The notes below the pieces were generated by a model. It ran no database searches, was not told where the DNA came from, and saw only the letters and a program-made list of their open reading frames with translations. From the NCBI GenBank assembly GCA_001465015.1, contig LNEO01000207.1:1-41683 (forward strand): a stretch of DNA of 41,683 bases, given 5' to 3'. Positions 16,761 through 24,461 of the stretch are shown in pieces (within the stretch, counting starts at the first letter, position 1; each line of letters starts with the position of its first letter). The DNA is from Deltaproteobacteria bacterium Ga0077539 (lineage in GTDB: Bacteria > Myxococcota_A > Polyangia > Polyangiales > Ga0077539). The position numbers were made by a program, and so were the translations under genes.

Positions 16761-17558
16761 CTACTGTGAACGATTCGCGATCCGACGCAACCGTACGGCG
16801 TACATGCTCGCCGGGTCCCTCGCCAACAGCGCTCGTGCGCGCGACCGAGCCTGCTCGTAGTCGCCCGCGCGATCGAGGGCGAGCACGCCCAAGAACTCGC
16901 GCTCGTCTCGGAGTCTGCCCCGAGGAAACTCACGATCGTACGCGTCGAGCATCGAGAGCGCCGCGGCAGGGTCTCGCGCGATCGCGGCCAGCGCTTGTTG
17001 CAGGGCGTTGTTCTCCCTTTGCTCTGGCGGTTGCGCGAAGGTCTCGTTGGGCAAGGGCAGCCCGCGGCTCGACGAGGACAACGGGCTCGCGGTGCTCACG
17101 GGACGCGCGATGGCGCGATTGACCGCGATACGAACGCTCGAAGCGATCGGTCTCGGCGCAGGGGCGGCGAGCACGACGGGGGCGCTCGGCGCGACGGGCG
17201 TCGCGGGCGCGATGCTTGTCGTGACGACGTTGGTGACGATCGGCGCGCGGCTCGTCGCGCGCGGCGTTGTGGTGTGCGTCGCGCGAGCGACGGACGCTCG
17301 AGGCTCCGAGGGGCGGCTTGGCTGCTGTTGCGCGGCGACGATGGCGACGCTCGCGCCCACGAAAGCGACCCCCGCTGCGAGCTTCGTCGCGGTGATGCCG
17401 CTTGCGACGAACCCGACCGGCGCGGCCGCGATCTTGGCGACGGCGTGCGCGGCGACCTTGCGCTCGACGACCGTCATGGGACGCGGCCTGATCGCCGCGG
17501 AGAGGAGCTCGCGCGCCTCGTCCGAAAGAGGGCTCGGAAGCTTGGGATCCGCGCTCAT
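16761..17558 (-). CDS. Membrane partner (probable anti-sigma factor) of the first ECF module
   Basis: The ATG follows AAAGGAGGTG, a near-ideal ribosome site, and overlaps the sigma gene stop as ATGA. The 265-residue protein has a short cytoplasmic N-terminus (LSDEARELLSAAIRPRP), one membrane helix (KLAAGVAFVGASVAIVAA, residues 61-78), a long Thr/Ala/Pro linker and a C-terminal TPR-like helical pair (ALQQALAAIARDPAAAL, GDYEQARSRARALLARDP). There is no zinc-binding anti-sigma motif. Position and topology suggest a membrane-tethered regulator of the adjacent sigma factor; this is inference. A paralogue with the same layout is encoded at 26393-27178. Confidence 0.7.
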   Translation of the reverse strand: MSADPKLPSPLSDEARELLSAAIRPRPMTVVERKVAAHAVAKIAAAPVGFVASGITATKLAAGVAFVGASVAIVAAQQQPSRPSEPRASVARATHTTTPRATSRAPIVTNVVTTSIAPATPVAPSAPVVLAAPAPRPIASSVRIAVNRAIARPVSTASPLSSSSRGLPLPNETFAQPPEQRENNALQQALAAIARDPAAALSMLDAYDREFPRGRLRDEREFLGVLALDRAGDYEQARSRARALLARDPASMYAVRLRRIANRSQ

Positions 17559-18172
17559 CGAGCACCTCCTTTGGGGCTCTTCTCGAGCTCTTTGCGGAGT
17601 CTCTCGAATTGCGCGCGCGCGGCGTGCAGCCGCGAATACACCGTGCCGACCGGGATGCTGAGCACCTTGGAGATCTCGTCGCAGGACATCGACTCGACCT
17701 CGAACATCACCAAGACGGCGCGCTTCTCGATGTCCATCGCGTCGAGCAGCGAGGCGAGGATGTGCCTGGCTTGTTGGCGGCTCGCGGACTGCTCGGGGTC
17801 CCGCTCGATCGACTCGTCGACCACCTCGGGAACTTCTTCGTAGCCCTGCTCTTTGCGCCGCGCGAGCTTGCGGCGATAGCCGGCGACGACTCGCAGGCAG
17901 ATGCCGAAGAGCCAGGTTGTGAGCGTCGATCGGCCCTCGAAATCGCCGAGCCTGCGATGCACGACGACGAAGACCTCTTGCAGCTGGTCCTGCAGATCTG
18001 CGTCGCGAACGCCCATTCGCTGCAGCGTGACCCACACGAAATCGCCGTGCGCCTGATAGACCTCCGCGACGGTCTTGGTCTCCGTTGCCGTCGCCGGCGC
18101 CGAGGTCGGCACCGCGCGAACCGCAGCGACTGTCGAGAGTGTGGCGGTCACGTCGGAGCGTAAGTGTCCCAT
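17555..18172 (-). CDS. ECF-type RNA polymerase sigma factor (first module)
   Basis: This 205-residue protein has sigma region 2 at about 38-105 (QLQEVFVVVHRRLGDFEGRS, TWLFGICLRVVAGYRRKL) and region 4 at about 140-195 (DIEKRAVLVMFEVESMSCDE, SIPVGTVYSRLHAARAQF). An N-terminal extension of about 35 residues is Ala/Thr-rich. It overlaps the membrane partner by four bases and starts 13 bases after the upstream surface-protein gene, giving a four-gene operon. Region 2 shares VVHRRLGDFEGRS with the second sigma factor at 27166, so the two are paralogues. It likely directs envelope-stress or surface-protein genes in response to the membrane partner. Confidence 0.92.
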   Translation of the reverse strand: MGHLRSDVTATLSTVAAVRAVPTSAPATATETKTVAEVYQAHGDFVWVTLQRMGVRDADLQDQLQEVFVVVHRRLGDFEGRSTLTTWLFGICLRVVAGYRRKLARRKEQGYEEVPEVVDESIERDPEQSASRQQARHILASLLDAMDIEKRAVLVMFEVESMSCDEISKVLSIPVGTVYSRLHAARAQFERLRKELEKSPKGGAR

Positions 18173-18185
18173 GGACGATCGGCCT

Positions 18186-19322
18186 TCAGCGAAAGCGTGC
18201 GCTGAGCGCGATCCACGCGCCAGCGACGAGCCAGGGTTGCTCGAAGACCGGTGAGTATACGGTCATGCCCTGGGTGGTGCTCGATTCGAGGCCGAAGCGG
18301 TAGCGAGTGACGGGGATGGTGCCCTCGATGCCCAGGTCGAGGGCGAGGGGTCCGACGAGGCGAACGGCGCCGATCGCCGCGGTCGACACCGAGAAGAACG
18401 CGCGCTGTCCGCTCTCGGCTGACGGACGCTCGAGCAGCACCGCGTGGATGGCGCCGATCGTCGGGCCGATCGCGACGGACAGGGCGAAGCGCGACAGGTC
18501 GACGAGCTCGACGTCGGCGCTGAGCGTGACCGTCGAGAGGCCAAAGGAAACCGCGCCGATCGCCGCGCTGTCCGCGCGCTGTTCTGGCAAAAATCGCAGC
18601 CAGGATCGCAGTCCGAATCGGCGATAGACGCGCGCATACCCGTGCAGCGCGGCGCCGGTCGACAGGGCGGGGAGCGCTCCGAAGAGCGCCCACGCGCTGA
18701 GTGAGACTGCGCCTACATCGACTCTCGGCGGCGGCGCAGGCTGGGCGGGGGGCGTCGAACGGGGGCGTTCTGGCGTCTCGGTCACGGCTCGCGCGATGCC
18801 GAGCGCTGCGCGCGTCGCGGCCCGGGCGACCATCGCGTTCTGTGCGTCGAGGCTGGACGCTGTCGGCGCGGCGTCTGGGTCGATCACGAGCGTGATCGCG
18901 AACACCGCGGCGTCGACGGCGGCCTCGCACTCGGGGCGCGCGCTCGTGAGGGTTCGGCTGCCGAGGAGCGCTCCGTCGAAGTTGCGGAGGTAGAGCTCGA
19001 CGGTCCACTGGTTGTCTCGGCGGGCGACGATGGCTTCGATCGACTGCGCCGCGCTCGACGAGAACACCGCGCGCGCGAGGCGCGACTCGACAGCGTCCGT
19101 GATGGCGCTCGGGCCGGGGCACTGTTCGGCTCCACCTGCGCGAACCCAGGAGAATCGCAGGGTTCCATCGATCGCGGGCAGAGCCTGCGCAGAGGGTGTC
19201 GGTCGCTCGGTCGGAGCCAACGGTGCGGGTTGCGACGGGGGCGATCCGAGGGGTTGTGCGCTTCCTATCGATGCGACGCTGATCGCCGCACCGCAGAGTG
19301 TGACGAAGCACAAGCGAGGCAC
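18186..19322 (-). CDS. Exported outer-membrane-type protein of the first ECF module
   Basis: I start at a GTG (378 residues) that opens a signal peptide ending IGSAQ. Residues about 50-150 form a compact domain with two Cys (GGAEQCPGPSAITDAV and TSARPECEAAVDAAVFAI). A Pro-rich linker follows, then a C-terminal half of amphipathic strands (LRSWLRFLPEQRADSAAIGA, IALSARFR at the end) like a small beta-barrel. The protein at 27804-29120 has the same order with matching Cys (NAPSQCPAADTV and LDDRDCAPLAEATALIVAL). The pair is therefore homologous despite low identity. It is the first gene of the sigma operon. A TACAAT box ends six bases before the GTG, so the message may be leaderless. Function unknown; it could be the sensor or main target of the sigma system. 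Confidence 0.75.
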   Translation of the reverse strand: MPRLCFVTLCGAAISVASIGSAQPLGSPPSQPAPLAPTERPTPSAQALPAIDGTLRFSWVRAGGAEQCPGPSAITDAVESRLARAVFSSSAAQSIEAIVARRDNQWTVELYLRNFDGALLGSRTLTSARPECEAAVDAAVFAITLVIDPDAAPTASSLDAQNAMVARAATRAALGIARAVTETPERPRSTPPAQPAPPPRVDVGAVSLSAWALFGALPALSTGAALHGYARVYRRFGLRSWLRFLPEQRADSAAIGAVSFGLSTVTLSADVELVDLSRFALSVAIGPTIGAIHAVLLERPSAESGQRAFFSVSTAAIGAVRLVGPLALDLGIEGTIPVTRYRFGLESSTTQGMTVYSPVFEQPWLVAGAWIALSARFR

Positions 19323-19671
19323 GCGGCCATTGTACCGCACTCGGGCCACGGACACCCGCTGTTGGGCAGAGCGTGACTGCGCGCTGCGAGCGCGGGACGG
19401 GGACAGAGGCGCAGAGGCGCTGCGGGCTGACGCGTCGTTTGCGCCCGGCATCGGGGGGCGCGTTGCGTTCTTCGCGCGCTTCGCGCTCGGGCCTGCGTTG
19501 GTCCTGCTCACGCTCGCCGTCGCCATGATCGCGCGCAGAAGACCGCGCCGAAGCGATCGCGACCGAGCCTCGAGCACGCGGAGGGGGATTGGGCTGCGAA
19601 CTCCGAGGAGCTCGCTCCAGTGCGTCCTCGCCGTCATCGTCATCGTCGCGCGATCGTTGGTTCTGCCGCTT
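19323..19671. other. Non-coding stretch upstream of the first ECF module
   Basis: About 350 bases between a minus-strand gene start at 19322 and the end of another minus-strand gene at 19672. Open frames exist on both strands, but they are Arg/Ala/Ser-rich shadows without start sites. I see no gene, only the TACAAT box at 19329-19334. Confidence 0.5.
19329..19334 (-). promoter_or_regulatory. TACAAT -10-like box abutting a GTG start
   Basis: On the minus strand TACAAT is followed by six bases and the GTG at 19322. No ribosome site is present, which fits a leaderless transcript. Confidence 0.35.
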
Positions 19672-20415
19672 TCAGCAGCCCCATCGGACGACCACGCAGC
19701 GTCGATTGACGCACCGAGTATCAAATTCGCCGTCGCGGCACGGACGGACTGGCCGCGGAACGGGGCGCCGACGGACCCGCGAGTGCACGACACGAAAGGG
19801 ACGATCGGCCCAGGAGCAGTCGCGCCAGCTCTGGCACGGAACGGGCTCTTGCACCGCGGCCACGCAACGATCGCTGCGCGCGTCACAGCTGCAATACCGG
19901 TCGCCGTCGCGCACGGGCACCATCCGCTCGGCGGCGGTGACATGGCAACGCCCATCCTGCGGCGAGAGGCCGCAGTTCGCTCGATTGCAGCCCGTCTCTG
20001 GGGAGGTCGCTTGCACGAGCTGCGGTCGCTCGAGGGTGCACACCCCGTTCGAACAGCGACAGCTCCCCGGCTCCGGCCCGCTCTCGTCGCACACCCGCCC
20101 GGCCCGCGGCGCGCCTCCTGCGACGCACATCGAGGGCAAGCACGCGTTGTCCCAACCGCACTCGCTGTCGCGAACGCAGGGGGACGGTGTGGGGGAGGGC
20201 AACGACGGTGCGCCGGCGTCCGGCTGCTGCGCGGGCCGCGGGGCCAGGCGCTCGGCGTGCGCTGGGGACACACAGCTATTCGAGATGCCCGAGAGAACAC
20301 AGAGAAACAGCGCGATCAAAGCCCGCCATGGCTCCCGCGCGTGGACGGTCTGCGACTGCGCAGCAGCCGGTGCGTCGTCGGTCGCGGACAGGCCCGCGCG
20401 AGAATGGACGGTCAT
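19672..20415 (-). CDS. Exported Cys-rich protein
   Basis: I start at the ATG at 20415 (247 residues); the frame is open further upstream but that part is shadow-like. A hydrophobic segment (ALIALFLCVLSGISNSC) looks like a signal with a possible lipobox Cys. The mature part has closely spaced Cys in EGF- or Dickkopf-like patterns: CVRDSECGWDNACLPSMC, GSCRCSNGVC, CSCDARSDRC and CQSWRDCSW. These would form several disulfide-bonded small domains outside the cell. I cannot assign a family. An AT-rich GATAACAAT lies about 9 bases before the ATG, with no clear ribosome site. It is downstream of the AhpD-like gene on the same strand, 170 bases away. Confidence 0.7.
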   Translation of the reverse strand: MTVHSRAGLSATDDAPAAAQSQTVHAREPWRALIALFLCVLSGISNSCVSPAHAERLAPRPAQQPDAGAPSLPSPTPSPCVRDSECGWDNACLPSMCVAGGAPRAGRVCDESGPEPGSCRCSNGVCTLERPQLVQATSPETGCNRANCGLSPQDGRCHVTAAERMVPVRDGDRYCSCDARSDRCVAAVQEPVPCQSWRDCSWADRPFRVVHSRVRRRPVPRPVRPCRDGEFDTRCVNRRCVVVRWGC

Positions 20416-20585
20416 CGCGAGGCGATTGTTATCCTGTGGGTCGTGCTTGTCGACGCGAGCGCCTGCGCTCGCGGTGGTCGCGGTCGCGTTGCGCTTCGAC
20501 TTGGCGCCGCGCTTCGCGGTCGCTGCGCGCGATCTGCAATCACACCCGACCGAGTCGCGAGCGAAGGTCGTTGAGCGCGCCGCGG

Positions 20586-21176
20586 TCACTCGCTCTGGCT
20601 CTTGCCGACGCCCAGGCCGTCGGCCACTCGGTTGATGTAGTTGAAGTAGCTCGCGATGAGATTGACCTGCAAGATTGCACGGTCATCGAGCCCCGCTGCG
20701 CGAAGCGCTTCGATGTCGGCGCGTCGCATCGCGCGAGGCTCGAGCGTGAGCTTCTCGGCGTACTCGAGCATCGCGCGCTCTCTCGGGCTCAACGCAGCCT
20801 CGCGCCAATTGTTGAGGACCGACTCTTTGAGCGACCCGTCCAGGGTCACCATGCGAAGAAACTCCGCGTGACTCTCGCGTCAGTAGAAGCACCCGTTGAC
20901 CGACGAGACGACCGCGGCCACGAGCTCGTGCTCTCTGCGGCTGAGCGGCAACGATGGGTCGAAGCACGAGGTCATCAGCGCGACCGCGTGCTTCATCGCC
21001 GAGGGGATGAGCGAGTGCGCCAACACGATGCTCTCTTTGGCGACCGCTTCGGGCACCTGCATCTTTGCTTGTTGCGCCGGCGAATACTCTGCCGGCAGCG
21101 CAGCGCGCACCTCCCGCAGCGCCTCGGCCACGTCGGGGTTGTTCGCGTTGGGGAGCCTCGTCTCGATCCACGCCAT
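20586..21176 (-). CDS. Candidate selenoprotein: AhpD-like peroxidase-related enzyme with in-frame TGA at the catalytic CxxC
   Basis: Two open frames (98 and 88 residues) are the two halves of one peroxidase-related/carboxymuconolactone-decarboxylase-fold protein. They are in the same frame, separated only by a TGA (20880-20882) and nine sense codons. Reading through gives 196 residues, the normal family length. The TGA falls exactly on the second Cys of the AhpD motif: NGCFY-TGA-RESHAEF. The other catalytic residues keep their spacing: Glu84, Cys96, position 99 (TGA) and His103, matching E-x11-C-x2-C-x3-H. The second half continues the family pattern (LSPRERAMLEYAEKLTLEP, ADIEALRAAGLDDRAIL, ASYFNYINRVADGLGV). 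A strong hairpin begins 7 bases after the TGA. Selenocysteine (CxxU) is known in AhpD-like proteins. The alternative is a nonsense mutation. No sel genes lie in the window. Confidence 0.75.
20845..20872 (-). promoter_or_regulatory. Possible bacterial SECIS hairpin
   Basis: Seven bases after the TGA the transcript can fold GUCAC-GCGGAG-UUU-CUUCGC-(AUG)-GUGAC. That is an 11-bp interrupted stem with a 3-base bulge. If the G-U, A-U and inner G-C pairs open, the loop is a 9-base GAGUUUCUU starting 15 bases after the UGA. Distance and a G at the loop start fit bacterial SECIS rules loosely; the UUU form does not. Confidence 0.45.
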
Positions 21177-21187
21177 CGATCGTTACT

Positions 21188-21193
21188 AGCATA
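21188..21193 (-). promoter_or_regulatory. TATGCT -10-like box before the AhpD-like gene
   Basis: On the minus strand TATGCT is followed by 11 bases and the ATG at 21176. There is no ribosome site and no good -35. Confidence 0.35.
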
Positions 21194-21261
21194 GACGGGG
21201 ATGTATCGCGGCTCCGCCTTCGGTTGGCGACAGTCGCTCGTGTTCGCGTGCGCGACGCTGC

Positions 21262-22542
21262 TCAGCGCGTTCGCCTCGGCGCGCGGCCGACCGGGGCGGG
21301 GCGCGCGGCGTCCGCGGGCTGCCAGATCGTGATGCGATAGGTCTTTTGGTCGGTGTCGCCGGTCAGGTACGTGAGGACTTCTCCTGGACAAACGCGGTCG
21401 ATCGCGACGTTGTCTCTCGTGCGCGCGATCGTTGTGCGCAGCCCCGAGCTCCGCCCATATCGAACGATCCGCGGAGGAAAGAGCCCCTCGTCGCGGGTCA
21501 GCGTGACGAGCTGGCACTCGCGGCGGATCGACCCCGTGTCGAGCACGGCGAGCACGCGGTAGAAGTCGTTGCGGCCCAGGTCCACGACGGGGTCGTGCTC
21601 CGCTGGGATCGCACGGCCCACAGCGAGCTCGGTGAACGTCGCGTTGATCACCCTTTGCTCTTCGGTCGACAGCGGCCCAGCGATCCTGGGGTGAACGCTG
21701 ATCCCCGAGCCCACAGCGCCCGAGTTGCGGGCGGACATGTCCCAGAGCAGCGCGACCGTCGGTCGCATCACGGGAATCAACGCCGCCGCCCCCATCGGAA
21801 CGTCTCGACTCGGCTCGACCGGGACCAGCCCTGCTTCGGGTGGCTCACGCGTCGCCGCTGCGAGTGGTTCTTCGAACGTCGCTGCGAGCGCGGTGAGCGC
21901 GTGCGTGGTGTATCCCTGCGCGGGCATGCGCGCCGGCCCGCCGACGACGGACCACGGAGCCCGAAGCGTCTGCCAGCGCACCGTCGCGTCCGCGCGCCTC
22001 GCCGGGCGAAAGCCGTCGATCGTCGAGAGCAAGACGCGCGCGTCGAGCGAGGTCGCGCGTCGCGCGCACCAGCCGACGGTCGTAGAGAGCGCGTCGCGGC
22101 TCTCGAACTGAAAGCAATCCGGGCGGTATCGAGCGCCCGAGACGCCCTCTGCCGTGACGGATCTCTCGAAGTCCGCGCCTCCCGCGCTCGCCGCGTCGAA
22201 CAGCGCGGCGTGCTTGGGGGCCGCGTACCCCTCGCTCGTCGTCACGATGAGCGCGACGCACTCGTTTGCGCCGACCTCGAGTCGCTTCGAAAAGCTCGTC
22301 CAGAGAGCGTTGAGCGGCGTCACGGGGGCCGAGCCCGACGAGTCTGGACGCAGGCCGCTCGCCTGTGCGCGGGCGAGCGCTGCGTCGTGCGTGGCCTGCC
22401 CCGTCGCGGCGTCGATCGCGCGAAGCGGCGATGGCTCCCTGAACGCGTCTCGCCTCGCGACGCCCACCAACACAGCCACTCCCAAAGCAACGATCGCAGA
22501 GATCCCGAGACAGCCAATTCGTGCGGACACGAGTACAATCAT
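21262..22542 (-). CDS. Membrane-anchored protein of unknown function
   Basis: The 426-residue protein has one N-terminal hydrophobic helix (IGCLGISAIVALGVAVLVGV, residues 9-28) without a lipobox, so it is anchored with most of the chain outside the cytoplasm. The remainder has a mix of strands and helices with scattered Cys (ANECVALIVTT, RPDCFQFES, VGWCARRA, RRECQLVTL, RVCPGEVLTYL). It ends in an Arg/Pro-rich tail. I recognise no family. Its ATG is only five bases from the divergent ATG at 22548, so the two promoters must lie inside the opposite genes or both messages are leaderless. A GTG at 22530 is an alternative start. Confidence 0.75.
   Translation of the reverse strand: MIVLVSARIGCLGISAIVALGVAVLVGVARRDAFREPSPLRAIDAATGQATHDAALARAQASGLRPDSSGSAPVTPLNALWTSFSKRLEVGANECVALIVTTSEGYAAPKHAALFDAASAGGADFERSVTAEGVSGARYRPDCFQFESRDALSTTVGWCARRATSLDARVLLSTIDGFRPARRADATVRWQTLRAPWSVVGGPARMPAQGYTTHALTALAATFEEPLAAATREPPEAGLVPVEPSRDVPMGAAALIPVMRPTVALLWDMSARNSGAVGSGISVHPRIAGPLSTEEQRVINATFTELAVGRAIPAEHDPVVDLGRNDFYRVLAVLDTGSIRRECQLVTLTRDEGLFPPRIVRYGRSSGLRTTIARTRDNVAIDRVCPGEVLTYLTGDTDQKTYRITIWQPADAARPAPVGRAPRRTR
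22534..22539 (+). promoter_or_regulatory. TACAAT -10-like box before the DUF1517 gene
   Basis: TACAAT is followed by eight bases and the ATG at 22548. No ribosome site is present. It lies inside the start of the divergent gene. Confidence 0.4.
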
Positions 22543-22547
22543 CGGCG

Positions 22548-23939
22548 ATGTCTACGGGTCGATGCAATCACGCAAGGGCGAAGATGACGGGCGCGCTGGC
22601 GTTCGTAGGCGCCCTGCTCGCAGCGCAATTCGTGCATGCGCAGCGCTCTGGCGGGCGTTTCGGCGGCTCAAGCGGCTTTCGGTCGTCGAGCTCGAGCTCG
22701 AGCTATCGGTCATCGAGCTCGAGCTCGAGTTACCGGCCATCGAGCTCGAGCTTTCGGTCGTCGAGCTCGAGCTCGAGCTATCGGTCGTCGAGCTCGAGCT
22801 CGACTCGAAACGTGTATGTTCCGCCGCCGCCGCCGCCGTGGCTGACCGCGGTGCAATATCGCCGGCCTGCCTCGGCGATGGTGACGACGCTGGTGATGGC
22901 GGGTGCGGTGATTCACGCATCGCCCGCCGAGTCCGCGGTCCTGGCGCAGCGCGACGATCACGGCGTGACGCGATACGGTTCCTTTCGCTTCGGACCGGCG
23001 GCGCTCGGCGGGCTCGTGGCCTTCGTTCCGCTCGCGGCGTTGAGCGCGCTCGTCACGCGCCAGGCGCCGAGCGCGCCCTACACGCCGTACGCGCAGCAGC
23101 CCTCGACGCCGATGGCCCCGGTCCTCGCGCGCACGCAGGGCTACGGAGAGTGCGAGGTCCGCCGCGTGACGATCGCCTTCGATTGGAGGGCGCGCGCGCA
23201 GCTTCAGCAGGCGCTCGACCAGATCGCCGCGAGCGTCGATATGTCTTCGCCGCACGGGCTGTGGATGGGCGCTGATCGCGCGAGGCAGCTGTTGCTCCAG
23301 TGGCTCTCGAGCGCGAGCGCGGCCTGCTTCGTGTCGCTCAAGGGCAGCGCTTCGGCGGCCGAGCAGCTCTTCGGCCGGGTGTGCGACGACATCAACCGTC
23401 GCTACGACGAGGCGACGATCTCGAATCAACGCCGCAACGAGCCCCCGGACGTTCGCGCGCGCCGCGAAGAGGGGCAAGGCTTCGTCGTGGTCTCGATGGT
23501 CTTGGGGATCAACGGCGCCCTCGCGCCGTTGCCGGACTGGCCCTCGGTCGACGCTGTGAGACACGCGCTCTCGACGCTCGTTCCTGCGACGCCGGACGCG
23601 CTGGCGGCGCTCGAAGTGGTGTGGTCTCCGTCCGTCGATCAGGATCGGCTCTCGAGCGCGGAGATGGCCGTGCTCTACCCCGAGCTCGTGGCGCTGCAGG
23701 GCGCCGAGCCGATCGGCCGCGTGTCGTGCCGCGCCTGCAAGACCGTCTACGCGAGAGAGCTCGGTCGTTGTCCGACCTGCGGGTCGCCCGACGCGATCCC
23801 GTCACCGGCGTCCGCGGCGCAGCAGAGCCAGGCTTTCGCGCCGTCTTCTTCGCACATGATCCCGTGTCCGTACTGTACAAAGCCCACCCCTGCGTACGAG
23901 GTGCAGTGCCAGCACTGCGGCGGACGCGTGAAGAACTGA
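22548..23939 (+). CDS. DUF1517 family protein with a poly-Ser region and two C-terminal zinc ribbons
   Basis: I use the ATG at 22548 (463 residues), supported by the TACAAT box; an ATG at 22584 is the alternative. The N-terminus is a signal-like segment (MTGALAFVGALLAAQFVHAQ). Then come RSGGRFGGSSGFRSS and five nine-residue RSSSSSSSY repeats, VYVPPPPPPW, and a hydrophobic segment (LGGLVAFVPLAALSALV). Residues about 190-385 match DUF1517: WRARAQLQQALDQIAASVDM, FVVVSMVLGINGALAPL and ALEVVWSPSVDQDRLS. DUF1517 is best known from cyanobacteria and plastids (FLAP1), also with a Gly/Ser-rich N-terminus. Two CxxC-CxxC zinc ribbons end the protein (CRACKTVYARELGRCPTCGS and CPYCTK to CQHCGG). A hemerythrin gene follows 14 bases later. 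Confidence 0.85.
   Translation: MSTGRCNHARAKMTGALAFVGALLAAQFVHAQRSGGRFGGSSGFRSSSSSSSYRSSSSSSSYRPSSSSFRSSSSSSSYRSSSSSSTRNVYVPPPPPPWLTAVQYRRPASAMVTTLVMAGAVIHASPAESAVLAQRDDHGVTRYGSFRFGPAALGGLVAFVPLAALSALVTRQAPSAPYTPYAQQPSTPMAPVLARTQGYGECEVRRVTIAFDWRARAQLQQALDQIAASVDMSSPHGLWMGADRARQLLLQWLSSASAACFVSLKGSASAAEQLFGRVCDDINRRYDEATISNQRRNEPPDVRARREEGQGFVVVSMVLGINGALAPLPDWPSVDAVRHALSTLVPATPDALAALEVVWSPSVDQDRLSSAEMAVLYPELVALQGAEPIGRVSCRACKTVYARELGRCPTCGSPDAIPSPASAAQQSQAFAPSSSHMIPCPYCTKPTPAYEVQCQHCGGRVKN
22679..22807. repeat. 27-bp tandem repeat coding for poly-Ser
   Basis: Five copies (one shortened to 21 bases) of a unit starting TCGGTCGTCGAGCTCGAGCT. Each codes RSSSSSSSY in the DUF1517 gene. The alternating GAGCTC/CTCGAG palindromes leave other frames open as poly-LE or RA shadows and make the tract slippage-prone. 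Confidence 0.9.
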
Positions 23940-23953
23940 GAGGGACTCGGACC

Positions 23954-24385
23954 ATGGATTTCGAAGCAAAGATGAAGGAGCTCTTCGCGGACGAGGATCG
24001 CGCGAGGGACATGGCGAGGCGGCTGATGCACGTCGCGCAGAATGACCCCCACGCGGCCGCGCGAGAGAAAGACAGCGTGCTCGCCTTCATCCGCGGCCCG
24101 ATCGAGAAGCACTTTCGCTACGAAGAAGAGCACTTGTTTCCGGCGCTCGAAGAGCACGGCCTCGGGCCAGAGGTCGACGTCGCGAAGAAGCATCACGCCG
24201 CGCTCAGGCAAGAGGCGACCAACCTCGAGAACGCGCAGGACGCCAAGGGCATCGCGCAGGCGATCTATTTCGCCGCGCGCTTGATGCTGCATCACACGAA
24301 TTTCGAGGGCGACTACATCTACCCCGAGCTCAGCAAAGAGCAGTGGCACGCGCTCATCGCCAACACGATGGCCGACAGCAAGTGA
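23954..24385 (+). CDS. Hemerythrin-like HHE-domain protein
   Basis: The 143-residue all-helical protein starts MDFEAKMKELFADE, 14 bases after the DUF1517 gene. It carries the di-iron His/Glu set of HHE proteins: an early His (LMHVAQND), HFRYEEEHLFP, KKHHAAL and LMLHHTNFEGDYIYPEL. Four helices with these motifs are expected to bind two iron atoms and O2, NO or a similar small ligand. It is the usual length for a single-domain bacterial hemerythrin, with no signal peptide, so cytoplasmic. Being in an operon with a zinc-ribbon DUF1517 protein is unusual and hints at a redox or oxygen-linked role for both. Confidence 0.9.
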   Translation: MDFEAKMKELFADEDRARDMARRLMHVAQNDPHAAAREKDSVLAFIRGPIEKHFRYEEEHLFPALEEHGLGPEVDVAKKHHAALRQEATNLENAQDAKGIAQAIYFAARLMLHHTNFEGDYIYPELSKEQWHALIANTMADSK

Positions 24386-24446
24386 TCGAAGCGCGCTCGA
24401 TGCGATAGCGGACGAAGGGGACTGTCGGCGACCCTGCTCGACCGCC

Positions 24447-24452
24447 TATGCT
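24447..24452 (+). promoter_or_regulatory. TATGCT -10-like box before the PI-PLC-like lipoprotein
   Basis: TATGCT is followed by nine bases and the ATG at 24462. No ribosome site is present. Confidence 0.35.
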
Positions 24453-24461
24453 CGAGCTCGC

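Noticed and set aside
22679..22807. Poly-Leu-Glu or Arg-Ala frames over the GAGCTC tract
   Set aside because: They are by-products of the palindromic repeat; only the poly-Ser frame has a signal sequence and a downstream domain.
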